In this document: in pieces, positions 45,121 through 58,280 of the stretch | Layout of the letters: every line of letters starts with the position of its first letter | Numbering within the stretch: position 1 is the stretch's first letter | Source of the DNA: Nageia nagi | Lineage: Eukaryota > Pinophyta | DNA: 64,000 nt | Direction: 5' to 3' | NCBI GenBank assembly: GCA_050084985.1 | Contig: JBITNC010000001.1 | Span: 167,896,001-167,960,000 of the forward strand | The notes under the pieces: model-generated | What the model was told of the DNA's origin: nothing | What the model saw: the letters and a program-made list of their open reading frames with translations, nothing else | The model's database searches: none | Position numbers and translations under genes: made by a program

Positions 45121-48100
45121 TACAGGTTGTCATGCATGAAGGCCTTGGCTGGTATTTTTAGAAGAGTAAACATATTTTTAAGGTTTTAGACTTAGTAGTT
45201 AAGATCTTTTTCATGCTTTTGAGTGGATAGAGGTTATGTTTTTAAGAACTCCTTTCCTCTTTCAATTCTAGCAGAATCATTTACAAAGTATGGTTGCGGA
45301 AAATTTTATCCCTTTCTAGGATTTTTAAGTTAAATGTTCATTTAGTGGTCTCATTCTGTCTAATTACATTCTAGAATATATGTTCAGGGAAGTTTCTTTA
45401 TTATCTGATGCATAATGCATCTTATTCTCAAAGCAAAACACAATCTCTGATAATGCTTTGCATTTAAGGGGATGGTCAAAATCTTTGAAAATGCTTGAAG
45501 GCAATAGTGTTAAATTGGATGTCATATTTCTACCCTTTTTTGTTGCAAATAGGGTTTTGGTACTATTTGTGATTGGTTTGATCCTTTTGGTTCTTATGCT
45601 AACTGTTGCAGTGGATGTTCTTGTCATTTATGGTATGAAGGGTTAGGATTTTAGTTCACCCCATAAATTCATGTCAGCAAAATTTGTTTTCTTACTCGTT
45701 TTACTATTAAAAAATCCTAATTCTTGTTTGCTCAAGCCATTGCTGAAACTCCAAAATGGCCAGCAGTGCATGGAGCATACTAGTTTTTAAATTGCATATA
45801 TATTTAGAAGCTGATGGCCTCGTAGCTTATTGAGATAGATAATTTATGGAGTTAGTCGCATGTTTTCAAAGGTAAATTAGGTCTTGTTATCTGGATGGAT
45901 ATGATGATAGGCCTTAACTAATTTGTTACAACCTCTTGTCCGTGAAGATGTTTGGCTGTTCAGTCACAAACAGTATAGCCCATCTATTCTGTCTTCACTG
46001 AAATCAATACATGCAGTAAAATTAATAATTGGCATGGGAAAGTATATATCTTGCATGCTTGGATTGAAAATGACATTTTGCAAGATTTCATTGTTTTTAT
46101 AAAACTGAAGAATTCTGAAACATGATTGTGCAAATAAAAAATTCTGGAGCTGTCTTTAATTTTGCACAAATATTAGATAAATTGATAATTGTAATTTTTT
46201 AGACTTGAAATTTAAGATTCATTTCTTTAAAAAATTATGTTTGTATTATTAAATAATATACCTTGTTTAGAAGTGGTTCTTCACTTGATTTATGCAATGT
46301 TGAATATTGTTGTTGAAGAAAACCCTTGAAATCTTGTTATAGAAAAAATCCTTTATTTTGGCATAAATAGCTAATTCTGGTTATACTATTAACTTTTGCA
46401 GTTTTTTCTATTGACTAGTATCATGACATTGTAATATCATATAATGTGAATGAATAATGAAAATGTATGAGAAGCTTATATTGACATTCTCTATTGATGT
46501 TTTTATTAAATTTGTAAATAATTTTTTCCAAAGCTGAACACACTTTGGGAGCGTGATAAAATATTTTTCTTGCTAACTTTTTTGATTTCATGATGATCAT
46601 TGGCAGAACAGTAGAAAAAGGTCGAATATTATTTTGCATTATGTAATTAATTTTTTATTTTTATTTTAAATGTTTAATATTAAAAAAATCCTCTAGAGTT
46701 GTCACAAAAACAAAGCAATGCGTTTTGTGGAAAGATTTTTGTTGGTTCTTTGTTATGTTGATGCATGCATTTTATTGCTCTTTTCATCTGTAAGGCTGGG
46801 TGGGGCACAATTGTATAGTTGATTTCAAAGAAGCGATGATCATCTAGCCCAACATGTATGCAGATATAGTAGTTAGAACTGTTAAGAACTATGAAAGATG
46901 CGTCTACGGAGAGTTAGACAGGTTTTTAGGTTTTACAGTAATTTAGTAAGTAATTGTTGTCGACTTGCAATAATTTATTGGGTTGTGTATGTGAGAACTA
47001 GTATTCTAGCTCGGTGGTAAAACTTTTTAAGATTATGTATATATGGTAAAACTACTTGATGCTATGGATAATTTCTTGTGAAGGCAATGAAGAAATATAA
47101 TAATGATTGAATATGGCATCTACTATGATAGACGATATACTTTGAAATACAGAACTATGTATGTAAAACTTTTTATAGGAAAATATAAATATTTAATATT
47201 TAAAGGCAAATGTACCCTTTTGTTCATTAAAAGGGGCCAAAATTTATGTTCAAGTTAAAAATAACTGTTAAAGTAGCTTGTAAAGAAAGTAAGCATTTAC
47301 AATAAATTTAAACTACCAATGTATTAAATCTTATAGCAATTCTTTTATACTATTGGTGCATTGAAAATCTAAGCAATTCTTTGATATTATGGTGCTTTAT
47401 GACATGATTATTTGATTCGGAAGCACAAATTGCTGATTTCAAGGTCTGTCAAATAACCTATGTTTATGATACAGAAGTCATAATAAGAAAAGATATAGAT
47501 GAAGATATTATTCAATTAACAAATTCAAAGAGAGTTCTAGCTAATAAAAGGCTAGACATGAAAAGTTAGCATTTACATTTTTCCACGGAAGACAAAACAA
47601 TTATTAGCCGTCGTCAAAATTATAATAATATACTTCTATGTGAACATTATCCGAGACAAAATAAGTATTTACATATTTCTAAATGAAAAAAGTGAAGTTA
47701 TGAAATATAAGATAGGTCCTATTCAAGGATAGGGGAAATCCTTTACAGTTACGAATCAAACATTTTATTGACTAGGTTATTTTGGGAAATTACAATCATT
47801 TGCTAGGAAGTGTTGCTTCAAGGGTAAGAAATTCAATTGTTTATTAATTTTTTTTTATAGAAATTGAAATTTGCATAAATTGGTGATTGGGAAATTGAAT
47901 GTCTTTTTTGAATCATTAATTTTTTTAAACTAAAACCCAATTATTGTATTAAGAATACATAAAAGGTTAATTTTTTATTACTGATATATCTTTAGGAAAA
48001 CAAGGAGCTAGTCAATTGTGTGCCCTTTGATTGATAGTTATATGGGAATTGAAACCCTTGTAAACCATAGTCATTTATTTATTTCATGGTTTTTCAGCTG

Positions 48101-50535
48101 TTATCCATTCTAGGTCGAACATATCTCCAATTTAAGTTTTGCTTGGTCAACAAAAAAAAAAAACAAAGGATATCAAATTTTGTAGCCAAGTAATCAATAA
48201 TCTTTTTATTAATAGTACCTAATTGATCAAGAATCTCTTAATAATTTTGTTTCTCTTTAAACACTTGTAGTTGTTTTATTTCACTTGAATGAAGATCTTT
48301 GCATGAAAACAAATAAGGATTTAAATTATCCTACCATAGAGAATCATTATCTTTATAAAAATGTTTCCTATAGCATTGCCTAGAAAAACATGCACATGTT
48401 ATTCAAATTTGTTGCACATGCACATGTTATTCAATCATCTTTAAAGATTCGTATGCATTGAATGGATAGTATTTATCTTGCCAATTATTTGAAGTGTTAC
48501 TCAAATTTATATTAGCTTCAAGATTAATAATTGATAATGTGAAATGCTTCAACTCTAATGAATTATCAAATTGGTTTGTTAAATTTTATATGCAATTAAT
48601 TCTTGCATCTTATTACTACAAGGGAATTGTCTTATAAATTCAACTTAGATAAATAATTAAAATATTATTGAAATATAATGAATGAAATTGACATAATAAA
48701 CTACACTATGCTCCTTGGGAAAATAGAATAACCTAATAAAATTCAATATGATGCTCACCATTTGCTTGTTTATAAAAAACTACTTGTACATTTAGAATTA
48801 TAATTACAATCATTGCAATAACTTTATAAATACAATTAAAAATTCATCTCCACTTGTTATGGGAGTTGGTGGGTTTTGGGTGTAGAATATCCCACTTGAT
48901 GTAATGGAAGTCATAAGTTTCAATCATACACCTTATGTATTGAGATGCATGTCAAACTTGTCATGTGCATAATGTATGATAAATTTAAATGTAAAAGTTT
49001 TGAGGATCTTAAAACCTTTAAAATATCTTACCTTTATTTTAAGAAGAAAATATTCATGGTAACCAAGAATTATATTAACAAAATAACATTAGGATTCTTC
49101 TCATTATCTAATTAGACTTACCTTTAAAATTACATTAGAAAGAACGCTTGTTAAATAAGAATAGATTGTTTGATTTTCATCTTATTGAAAGGTTAGGTTT
49201 TAGGACACAATATGATAGATGTCTCACCTTAAAACTTTCATATGGATAAAAAATTTGGAAATACCAACATTATATCAAAAATTCAAAGATTTAATGTCAA
49301 CAATACTAAAATAAAAAAGCATTTATGAATATCTCTAAAGTGGTTCTTTTTAGGTGAAGCGAAAATGGCATATGAGGATAAATAAACAATGAATTTAAGA
49401 ATAAGAAATAACTCGAAAGGTTATAAAAGGTTGTGAATAGTGAAGCAATGTTTTCCATTAATTAAATAACAAAGACCATATTTTATATCCATGACATAAT
49501 AAATAATAGGAATTTTTTTAATTCCTTAACATTTCCTTTATTTAAAACTCTCTTAATAATATAAACAATTTTATATTTAGGTCAAAATCAATAAAAGAGA
49601 AAGAGTTCCTAAATTTAGAATAGTCAATTTTTTGGTTTGATCATAATTCATTCGAGAAATATCTACATGGGTATAAAATATTACTCTTAAAAACCTTTAT
49701 GTGAATTATTTTTGAAGTGAGCATAATTCATTTTACGTTGTAATATTTTGAAATAAAATTAATTTTCTAAAAGAGCCAATTAAAGCCCATACAAATAAAA
49801 TCACTCTTCAAAAATGTACAAATTTAGTTTCAACTATTAGTAAAATTATTAAGATTGATTTGTAAATCATAATTATTGGTTATTAGAATACAAATTCAAA
49901 AATATAAATATCAAATGAACACTAACAAAATAAAAAAATGATTTTATTAAACAACAATATAGAAAAATGCTGGAAATATCTAAGAAGATATTTGAGGTTA
50001 TGCCAATACATCTATATTACTATTTCTTACATTTGGGGTCCGTTTATTTATATATAAAACTAGTTGAAGGTGAAAGGTCATCCAATTTGAAATGTGCAAA
50101 TCATCAAAATTGAAATGTAATATTTCACCTAACATGAGTAATTACAAGAAAATGTCAAGTATTAAGGCTATTCTCCATCATGGTAAGGCTATTCTATGTC
50201 ATATTCAAAACAAGGATTAAGCAAGAATTTTCTCCTTTACTATTCTAGAGCATTAGTACTTTGCTATAGATTGGTTATACTTATCAATCAAGTAATTAGG
50301 GGGACACTACAAGTCAATATTAGCTAAAAGAAAAAAGAAAACATCACGCAACAAAGGTCATCGTAAAAAAAATTGGCATTTTATTGCTTGATTGAAAAAT
50401 TAAGCAACACTACAAGTAAAAAAGAGCAAGCTAGGTGAGAAGGGCGAGACAATGAAGGAGGGTTTGGGCATCACCATTGCCTCAAGTTATTATTTAGCGA
50501 AGGAGGGTTTGGGAGTCTCCACATTGCAGTAACAA
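45121..50535. other. Intergenic stretch, nothing recognised
   Basis: About 5.4 kb of AT-rich DNA. Short open frames (45364-45627 minus, 45458-45646 plus, 46421-46639 minus) lack family resemblance. I see no LTR pair, RNA gene or conserved motif. Confidence 0.5.
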
Positions 50536-50539
50536 GGTA

Positions 50540-52100
50540 TATTCGCATGCTCTTTGTCTTTGGTCATGTGTTTTTCATTCATTGTGGTTATCATTTTATG
50601 GGTATTTTTCATTCATTGTGGGTATTTTGGCTTTACAACTGATTTTGTTAATAGAATTCTTGGTTTCCTAGAATATTTTGGCTTTACAAATGGGATATGT
50701 GGATGTCCATTTTAAACAATATTTTGAAGGTTGCAAATTTTGGCTTTACAATTGATAAATGCATGTGCTTAACAGTCTTTAGAGCCTTTTCAAAAACCCA
50801 TTTTGTGCATATCCTAGGATCATTGTAGTTCATGAGATTGCATCTAAATGAGGCATTTTTCCAAACAATTTACAAGCCCTTTAAACATGTCTATTTTGTA
50901 ATCATCGCAGTCCATGAAACTGTTTTCGCATCATGTTATGCATATTTTGTGATCATTGTTGCCCATGAAATTATGTCTGCATCATGCATCTTATAAAATA
51001 ATTTCTAGGTCTTATGTATTCTAACACATTTTGTATACATGTCTATCAGGGTTTCACAGCCATAATATTCGATGAAAATCCATTTTCAACTACTCTTTTA
51101 TGGATGTTCATACCTTCTTCCAAAGCTCCTATTGTTCTACCAATGCTCCTTTTTAGAAAGCCCATTTTGTGCATATCCTAGGATCATTGCAGTCCTTAAG
51201 ATTACATCTCGATGAAGTATTTTGTCAAATAATTTGTAAGTCCTTCAATGTATCCACTTTGTGTATATGTTATGATCATTGTAGTCCATGAAGTTGTATT
51301 TGCATTATGTTGTCTATATCTTGTGATCATTACAGTCCATGGAACTATGTTTGCATCATGCATCTTGTCATAAAATGTTTAGACCTTGTGTATTCTTTGA
51401 TATTTTGCATATATTTCTATCTAGGTGTTCACAATCACAACATTTGATGAAAAGCCAATTACAACTACTCTTTGATGGATGTTCATACCATCTTCAAGAG
51501 CTCCCATGGTGGCACATGTTGTAAGAATACTGATAAAGGTTGCAAAATTTGACTTTACATCTGACAATTGCATGTGCTTAAAAGTCTCAATGAGGTATTT
51601 TGTCAAACAATTCACGAGCCCTTTCAATGTATCCATTTTATGCATATCTTAGGATCATTGGAGTCCATAAAACTTTATTTGCATCATGCATCTTGTCAAA
51701 TAATTTGTATGCTTACTTTATGCTTCCACTTTTTATATACATGTCTACCAGGGAACTCATAACCACATATGATAGAAATCCACTTTAAAAATGTTTTTGA
51801 TATATGTATGAACCTTGTTGTAAATCTCCTAGTTTGGTGAATGCATTGAGGATGATGGGAAATGTGAATTGATATCTTTGTTGCATTTGGTGAAAAATGA
51901 TTTCTTCCAAGCATTGAAATCCATGAGATTGTGTTTATGTGTTGCATGAAAAGATTTTCAAATTCTTTCATGAGATGGTGTCTCTATATTGCATTTTTAT
52001 CAAACAGTTCATGGGCCTTATGGTTTGTGCATAAGCACAAACATATCATACATATCTATCAAGGAATTCATCACAACATCATAATGAAAACATCTATAAC
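50540..52100 (-). pseudogene. PPR gene relics, minus strand, with internal duplication
   Basis: The minus strand shows repeated PPR text broken by stops and shifts. Near 51690-51900 it reads LGDLQQGSYIY and then VVMSSLVDMYIKSGSIKYAY, then KLFDKMHDANKV. Near 51421-51645 it reads ATFISILTTCATMGALEDGM, then NIHQRVVVIGFSSNVVIVNT. Near 51060-51140 and 50780-51000 similar pieces recur. The block CCCATTTTGTGCATATCC appears at about 50798 and 51158, and the tandem text around both suggests a local duplication. Plant PPR proteins bind organelle RNA, each motif recognising a base; this one cannot be made. The motif spelling is of the PLS class. Confidence 0.75.
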
Positions 52101-52552
52101 TAGTAGGCATTTCTCTTATTATTTATCCATCCTTATATATTGATGTTGTATTTTTGAATAAGATTACATAAATGGATATCACTTTACATGTTGAATTGGT
52201 AACCCTTCATGAAGAGGCCTTTTCCTTGAATATCGAATTTGTAATAGATGGGTTTGTATATATTTTTGTTATTCCTTGGATATGATCCTAAGATGTGTTG
52301 ACAAATATTTGCTCCTTTTTTGGCATCACTATGAAACTCTTTTGTATGTAGTTTGGGGATATGAATTAATGAGGCATGTATACCTCTCTATCTCTCTATA
52401 TTAAAATTTATGAAGGGATTGAAAGATAGAAAATATTTATTTTATTTTATTTATATAATAGAATGTAAGTTAGTTTAGATTAATCTTAATTTGAGGATTT
52501 CTAATTTGACTTATGATTGTAATCTTTTACATTCTTTTTGAAATTTATAATA

Positions 52553-52618
52553 GATTGATTCAAATTATGAATATGTGAAGATTATTAAACTAGCTAATAT
52601 TCATAATATGAATCAATC
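52553..52618. repeat. 66-bp foldback repeat
   Basis: GATTGATTCAAATTATGAAT at 52553-52572 and ATTCATAATATGAATCAATC at 52599-52618 are reverse complements with one mismatch. It may be a tiny foldback element. Confidence 0.7.
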
Positions 52619-52638
52619 TCTTTCAAGAAAGTCTTGCA

Positions 52639-52729
52639 GGCTATATTCTATGCTATGCAAGATCCAATTTTTTCTCATTCTTTGAATGAAAAATAAAAAA
52701 AGGCTCATAGCAAAGCACATAATATAGCC
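52639..52729. repeat. Second foldback repeat, MITE-like
   Basis: GGCTATATTCTATGCT at 52639-52654 pairs with AGCACATAATATAGCC at 52714-52729, with more complementary bases toward the loop. A related, less complete copy of the left arm and flank (GCCTTGCAGGCTATATT) occurs at 53403-53430. Confidence 0.6.
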
Positions 52730-52778
52730 TACAAAAAACAAAACTTTAATTGCATGAGAAATCTTTGTATATGTTCTA

Positions 52779-52780
<2 letters not shown>

Positions 52781-52823
<43 letters not shown>
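52781..52823. repeat. (TA)n microsatellite
   Basis: About 21 TA units between PPR relics. Confidence 0.95.
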
Positions 52824-52826
<3 letters not shown>

Positions 52827-52879
52827 CGGTGAATTATCAGTTCCATTGGGTCATCCTTCGATAACCCATGGCCAACATC

Positions 52880-53230
52880 ATAATTAGGCTCACTAGGATT
52901 GAGATCAAGTGCTAAAATACCCATAAACACTTAATTAGATGTGGATGTGTCTACTTGGTGCTTTGCAAATCAAAGGTTGTGGGTTTGAATGCTTGGATAG
53001 ATATGTATGTAAAGTGTGGAACAATACTCAAGGCCCATAGACATGTATGCAAAATGGGAGCTTTAGAAGAAGGTATGGAAATCCGTTAAAGAGTAGTTGA
53101 AAATAATTTTGCCCTGAATATTTTGGTTTTGGCTGCATTGATAGACATGTATGCAAAATATGAAAAAATACAAAGTTATGAGAATTATTTCACAAGATGT
53201 ATAATGTGATATGAAATTATTTAAATATAG
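52880..53230 (+). pseudogene. PPR gene relic, plus strand (first)
   Basis: The plus strand reads WIDMYVKCGTILKAHRHVCK, then MGALEEGMEIR, a stop, RVVENNFALNILVLAALIDM, then YAKYEKIQSYENYFTRCIM. This is a PPR motif pair with a stop in the middle. Upstream, about 52870-52990, is a copy of the repeat unit seen at 54101-54550 (AAAATACCCATAAAC … TCTACTTGGTGCTT), so C-terminal and central PPR pieces are mixed. Confidence 0.7.
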
Positions 53231-53629
53231 TACCATATGATCCAAAAATTGGCTTGGAGAAGGAAAGTGATTGTTCAACCCAAAAATTTTCCAAGTATTA
53301 AAAACCAATCCAAAAGTGATAAGTTGATAAAAAAAATACAATGCTTGGGAATTGTTTAACAAGATGTATGATGCAAGTACAATATCGATATCTTTCAAGA
53401 ACGCCTTGCAGGCTATATTTTGTGCTCTACTCAGAACCCTTTTTTGTGAGGGCTCTTAGGAAAGAACAAAACTAGCATTGATAAACCTTTATATGTGTTT
53501 TACTTGCATATAAACATGTGTATATGTTGTACTTAGATGCAACCATGTAGGATTAGTGGATGAGGGTTGTAAATACTTTAATAGCATGAGTGACTCTAAG
53601 TGCATTATTCCTAGGATGTATCATTCTTC

Positions 53630-53830
53630 TAGCATGTGCCACCATGGGAGCTCTAGAAGAAGGTATGGACATCCATCAAAGAGTATTTGAAAATACATTT
53701 GCATCGAATATTATGGTTGTGAATGCACTAATAGGCATATATTCAAATTGTGGATGAATACACAAGGCCCAATAATTGTTTAACAAGATGCATGATGCAT
53801 ACATAGTTTCATGAGGGAGATACATCCAAC
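53630..53830 (+). pseudogene. PPR gene relic, plus strand (second)
   Basis: Reads MGALEEGMDIHQRVFENTFA then SNIMVVNALIGIYSNCG, a stop, IHKAQ, then LFNKMHDAYIVS. It is the same motif pair as the relic at 52880-53230, arranged in the same direction about 600 bp further on, which suggests a duplicated segment. It cannot encode a whole protein. Confidence 0.75.
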
Positions 53831-54009
53831 CTTTATATCTTATTGTGGAGGTATGACAACATAGCATTTAAATTTTTGGGTTGAATGGTTGTTAAGTATT
53901 ACAAGCTTGGTTTTGCCAACTTACCACTTTTGGACTAGTTTTTAATACTTTTTGAAAGTATAGTGTTTCATCATGTACCCAATTTTACACCTAATAATTT
54001 CACCTACTT

Positions 54010-54215
54010 AAAAATCTCTACAAGTATTTTATTTTGTGCATATCCTACAATCATAGGATTAATCATTGTACATGCATTATTGATCTTATTGGTCATGCAA
54101 GCTATCTCGAGGGAGCTTTGAACTTCATTGCTAAAATACCTATAAACCCTAAATTAGGTGTGTGCATGTGTCTACTTCGTGGTTATAAATTGAATGTTAT
54201 GGTTCATGCAGGTTG
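54010..54215 (+). pseudogene. PPR C-terminal relic, plus strand
   Basis: Reads CTCIIDLIGHASYLEGALNF then IAKIPINPKLGVCMCLLRGY. It matches the C-terminal end common to plant PLS-class PPR proteins (CxxDLLGRAGxLxEAxxFIxxMP … W/C-xxLLxACxxH). One frame is open for about 65 codons, but no complete gene surrounds it. Confidence 0.75.
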
Positions 54216-54550
54216 GTGTAGGCTATCTTGAGGGAGCTTTTAACTTCACTACCAAAATACCCATAAACCTTGAATTAGGTATATGCATGTATCTACTTGG
54301 TTCTTGTAAATCAAATGTTATGATCTTCAAGAAGACTATCTTGAGGTAGTTTTTATCTTCATTGCCAAAATACCCATAATCCCTAAATTAGGTGTGTAGA
54401 TGTGTTTACTTGGTACTCGTAAATCAAATATCATGGTTTATGTAGGCTATGAGAGCTTTTGAACTTTACTATCAAAATACCCATAAATGCTAAATTGGAT
54501 GTGTGGATATGTTTACTTGGTGCTTGTAAATCGAATGTTATGGGTTTGTT
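54101..54550 (+). repeat. Four-copy tandem repeat of a PPR C-terminal segment
   Basis: Units start near 54101 (GCTATCTCGAGGGAGC), 54222 (GCTATCTTGAGGGAGC), 54334 (GACTATCTTGAGGTAG) and 54446 (GCTATGAGAGC). Each contains CTTCATTGC-like text, AAAATACCCATAAAC and CTTGGTxCTTGTAAATC. Spacing is about 121, 112 and 112 bp. The unit encodes the L-x-G-A-L-N-F-I-A-K-I-P-I segment. Confidence 0.85.
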
Positions 54551-54659
54551 TGATAATATGCATAATACAAACAAAGTTTCATAGTTTGCATTGATTGCAT
54601 GATACATAAAATTGGTTTCTTGAAAAAGTCCCATAGACACATGAAACATGTGAAAGAAT

Positions 54660-55900
54660 AAAACAAGACCCGAGATTCATTTGACAAGATGCATGATGAA
54701 AAAATAGTTTTACGGTGCTTGATTGTATTCTTATAGAATTACACTTTGAGGATGGGGTAATGCTCTATCATTCTTTATTATTTCATTATTTTCAATAAAT
54801 CATTCTTAACTCCCGCTTCCTTATCCCCTTCCACATGTATTTAGCCTCTTTGTAAATATTGTCTCAAGTCTAAAGAGTTCCAAGTATTGTTAGTATCCAG
54901 GAACTATTTATGTATATGTGAGTCTTAGGTATTTTAATTCAAAAGGTCTAGTTGCTATCTAGTGGGTGTTGTGATAAATCTCAAGAATATACATCAGTTG
55001 ATTTAGCTATCTTTTTAGGAACTCTGTGTATAGATAAGTCATAGTTTGTAGATTTTTATCTAAGACACAATCGGAAATAAATGTATTATATTCAAGAAAT
55101 ACTGTAATATATAAGGGAAGTATACCTTTGAGTTAATTTTGGGAGTTATAGTAAATATAAGTGTGGGTCATATCTACATCTCTAGCAGGTGATATTGGAG
55201 ATCACCATTGTTCAAAAAGTATAAACCCAATAATAAGAATTTACGAAAAATGTTGCATGTAGATCAATTACATCCCATCGATTTTCATTAGTGACATCAC
55301 CATTTTTGGGTGAAATCAATGGGTCTCGGCATAAGCAATAATGAAGCAATGTTTCATTCAAGGGGAAACATTTTATAAGAGATCAGATAGGACCCACAGA
55401 TTTTGAGTGATGAAGACAATCAAACAAAGCTCATCGATTTCCAACAATGACATCACACCTTTTGCCTAAAACCCATGGGTACTAAGATAAGCTTGATCAT
55501 AACTAGAGCCCGACAAGGAGAGATAGAACCTGCCAGAATGAAATAAGAATGATGGGTAAGAAGTAATGTTTGGGTCTACTTGATCTTAAGTGTTTGATCC
55601 CCAGGGCTCTGTCAATGTGTCAACTACGACTCATTTCCACATGTAGTAGCAATTTTTTCTTGAATTTCAATGATAAACTATTCATTGCCCTCATATTGTA
55701 CGTAACTAGAAATACAGTGCTGATCATTAAAAAGTTGTGGAGAAGTAGATAGCTATCAATAGTGCATAGTACCGAATCATACCAATCAAGTTACACATAA
55801 GTGCATCTTCAATAAGCTACAAAACCAAGAGAAAGAAGTAAAAAAAATCAGGAAGATTATGACTCAATTAGTACAATAGTTTAAAAATTTCAAATTTTCA
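54660..55900. other. Intergenic stretch, with a worn direct repeat
   Basis: No gene is supported. A segment at 55278-55340 (CATCGATTTTCATTAGTGAC … CATAAGC) recurs imperfectly at 55432-55492 (CATCGATTTCCAACAATGAC … GATAAGC), about 155 bp apart. It may belong to the upstream part of the G LTR, whose left edge I cannot place. Confidence 0.45.
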
Positions 55901-56574
55901 GACTATGGTGCTATTGGTACTTGATTACTGTGTAATTTGATGCAGTTGTAATATTAATTATAAATAGTTTTCTTTAATATTTTCAATCAAGAGGAGTATT
56001 TATGTATATTAATGATAGACAACCACACAGTTGGGATGTAAATATATAAATAATGAACTATTATAAGTCCTAAAGGTCGAACATTTTAGCAAATTTGCCC
56101 AAGTCTATAAGATGGTTCTCTATATGATAATGCAATATGATAATGCTTTGCCATTTTAAACAAGTGGTTGTCTGTTACACTTTGTGAATGTTATATATGA
56201 GATGCTATCTTAAGTTGTGGTTATGTATTGTGATTGCAAGAACCCAAGGGTAAGATAGTTTACTATTCTTAATTTTGGTTATGGATTGCTATCTATGCTA
56301 CGATCCTTAGGCTACATAGTTTTTGTTTACTTTTAGTTTAATGTGTTCATATCTTTCCTATTACTCTTTACCTTTTATTTCTTTTTTGTTACTTTCAACT
56401 TTCACAATTTATAGGAATCGACCTCCAACTTGAAGATTGTGTAGAAAACTAACACTAGCACATCCCCACCACATTTTGCTCTCTCAAGGATCCTACCATT
56501 GCGAGCAATGTAGAACATGACTAGACCAAACCCTTCAGGTTACATTGTACCGATCAATAGTAGTAATTCCATTT
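55901..56574 (+). repeat. Probable right part of the G 5' LTR
   Basis: A TATA-like ATTATAAATAG occurs at 55956-55966. The LTR must end just before the primer-binding site at 56576. No second copy lies inside the window, so neither the left edge nor the full LTR can be confirmed. Confidence 0.4.
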
Positions 56575-56575
56575 T

Positions 56576-56595
56576 TGGCATACCCAGTGGGACAT
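56576..56595 (+). promoter_or_regulatory. Element G primer-binding site
   Basis: TGGCATACCCAGTGGGACAT resembles the TGGCGC-x-CCC-x-GTGGGGC start that follows the 5' LTR in many plant Tat/Athila-like gypsy elements, with transitions. It is placed about 350 bp before gag. Confidence 0.55.
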
Positions 56596-56945
56596 GAACT
56601 AAATTCCATATTTAGTGGGCATAAATAGGTCATATAGCTATGTTTGGTAGTTTATCAATCATCATTATTTAAATATTATAAGGTTATTTTCACCTTATTG
56701 ATGACTCTATTCTCAACCAATCAATATTTTGAACCTTGACACCTTTAGCACACAAACTTACTAGAAGTAGTGTCAGAAATTCCATCAGATAGCCTAGATT
56801 TCAAGAGCTATCAATTCCTCATAAGAGGACTAGGCGAAAGATTTCTCGAATTATATTTCTTGAAATTCCCTTAAGGGTTATCCCATTATCATCTGTATTT
56901 AATTCTACCTCGAAAAATCCTTCAACTAATTTAACTACTTCAAGC

Positions 56946-58280
56946 ATGGTTCAACCTACTCCTACTGATTTTCTTACTTGGAATAATGGCCATCCTTTGG
57001 TGGTTGCTACTAATTCACCTCCAATCCTTCAAGCAACCTTCAAAGTTTTTCCCAAATATGATGGGTCTGGTAAAACACCATATGAACATTGTCAATATAT
57101 ATCTTTATTAGCTTCAAGCTTTGATATCACTGATAAAACGATGATGACTAGGTTATTATCACACTCTTTTGAAGGCAAAGCTATTGAATGGTTTAAAATT
57201 CTTACCTCTTAATCTATAAATTCATAGAGAGAGTTGTATCAGGCTTTGATTAAAATATTTGCTACATATGGTGATGATAGCACCTTTTTAAGTCTTATAG
57301 CATGTATCAAAAGACACCCTCATGAATCCATAGATGATTTCAATATTAGATTTGAGAGAACATGGAAAGCTATTTCAGTAAAAATTAGACCAACGAATGC
57401 ACAAGCTTTAGTGTACTACATGAAATCTTTTCTCTCTGATCTTAATATGCTTATTGTTTTGTTAGGAGATACATTCTCATATATTTACCAAACTACTAAG
57501 ACCTCTTAACATACTCTAGTATCCTTTGGAAAGATGCAACCAAAGACTATTATGCCTTTATTTCCTAGTTTACATCATAAATAAGATCCATAAATTGCTC
57601 ATCCTGGAGTTCTAGCCTTACCATCTCCTCCTAAACCTATTGTTCTAAATCAAATACTAGCATTACCTGCACCTCCATCTACTAGTACAAGTGTTGATTC
57701 TAAATCTTTAGAGGAGAAAAGAATAAGGTAATTGGAGGTGACTATTAGGAATCTTACCAACATGCTCACTCTGCAAGAAAGGCAAAATCAAGGTTTCAAC
57801 TACAAAATATATGATAATCAATATCAATCTAGATTCCAACCCAAGGCCAACCAGTTAGAACAACCAACTATCCTAAAAGTAATTGAAAATGTTGTTATGG
57901 CAAGTTCTGCATAGAGTGATACTCCAAGAATTACAAAATGGTGTCTTCCATGTTTAGCTCCTCATTTTTTGAATTCATGTGTAGTCTATCTACATTAGCA
58001 TTTGGGCCTACATTCAGACTAGATGATGGAGCTTATGTTAGATCTTACTGCTAATCTCACCATGGTAAATTTTTGGCTTCTAGAATATGCTGGAGAATAA
58101 GCTAACTATATTAAAAATAGAGCTTCTTCTTTGATGGCCCCACAATAACCCCAAATCACTCAACAAAATCAATAATCCATTCCAATACAGTTTGAACCTA
58201 AAAAAGCTAAGGCTCCTTTGGTCCAACCGTAGAATCAACAAAGTTAATATTCAAAAAATCTAGGTAATGTTTTTCAAAAT
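56946..58280 (+). pseudogene. Element G gag (broken)
   Basis: Opens MVQPTPTDFLTWNNGHPLVV. The core Gag domain is at about 57045-57420: FPKYDGSGKTPYEHCQYISL, then MMTRLLSHSFEGKAIEWFKI, stops at SINS, then ELYQALIKIFATYGDDSTFL and IACIKRHPHESIDDFNIRFE. A proline-rich part follows (57600-57720) and a coiled, Gln-rich part (57732-57914). A clear zinc knuckle is not seen. The start ATG was chosen because similarity begins here, about 350 bp after the primer-binding site. Gag would form the particle. Confidence 0.75.

Noticed and set aside
55278-55492. The worn direct repeat with CATCGATTT as an LTR pair
   Set aside because: The units are only about 60 bp and 155 bp apart, without TG...CA ends or interior. 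More likely a local duplication inside or near the G LTR.
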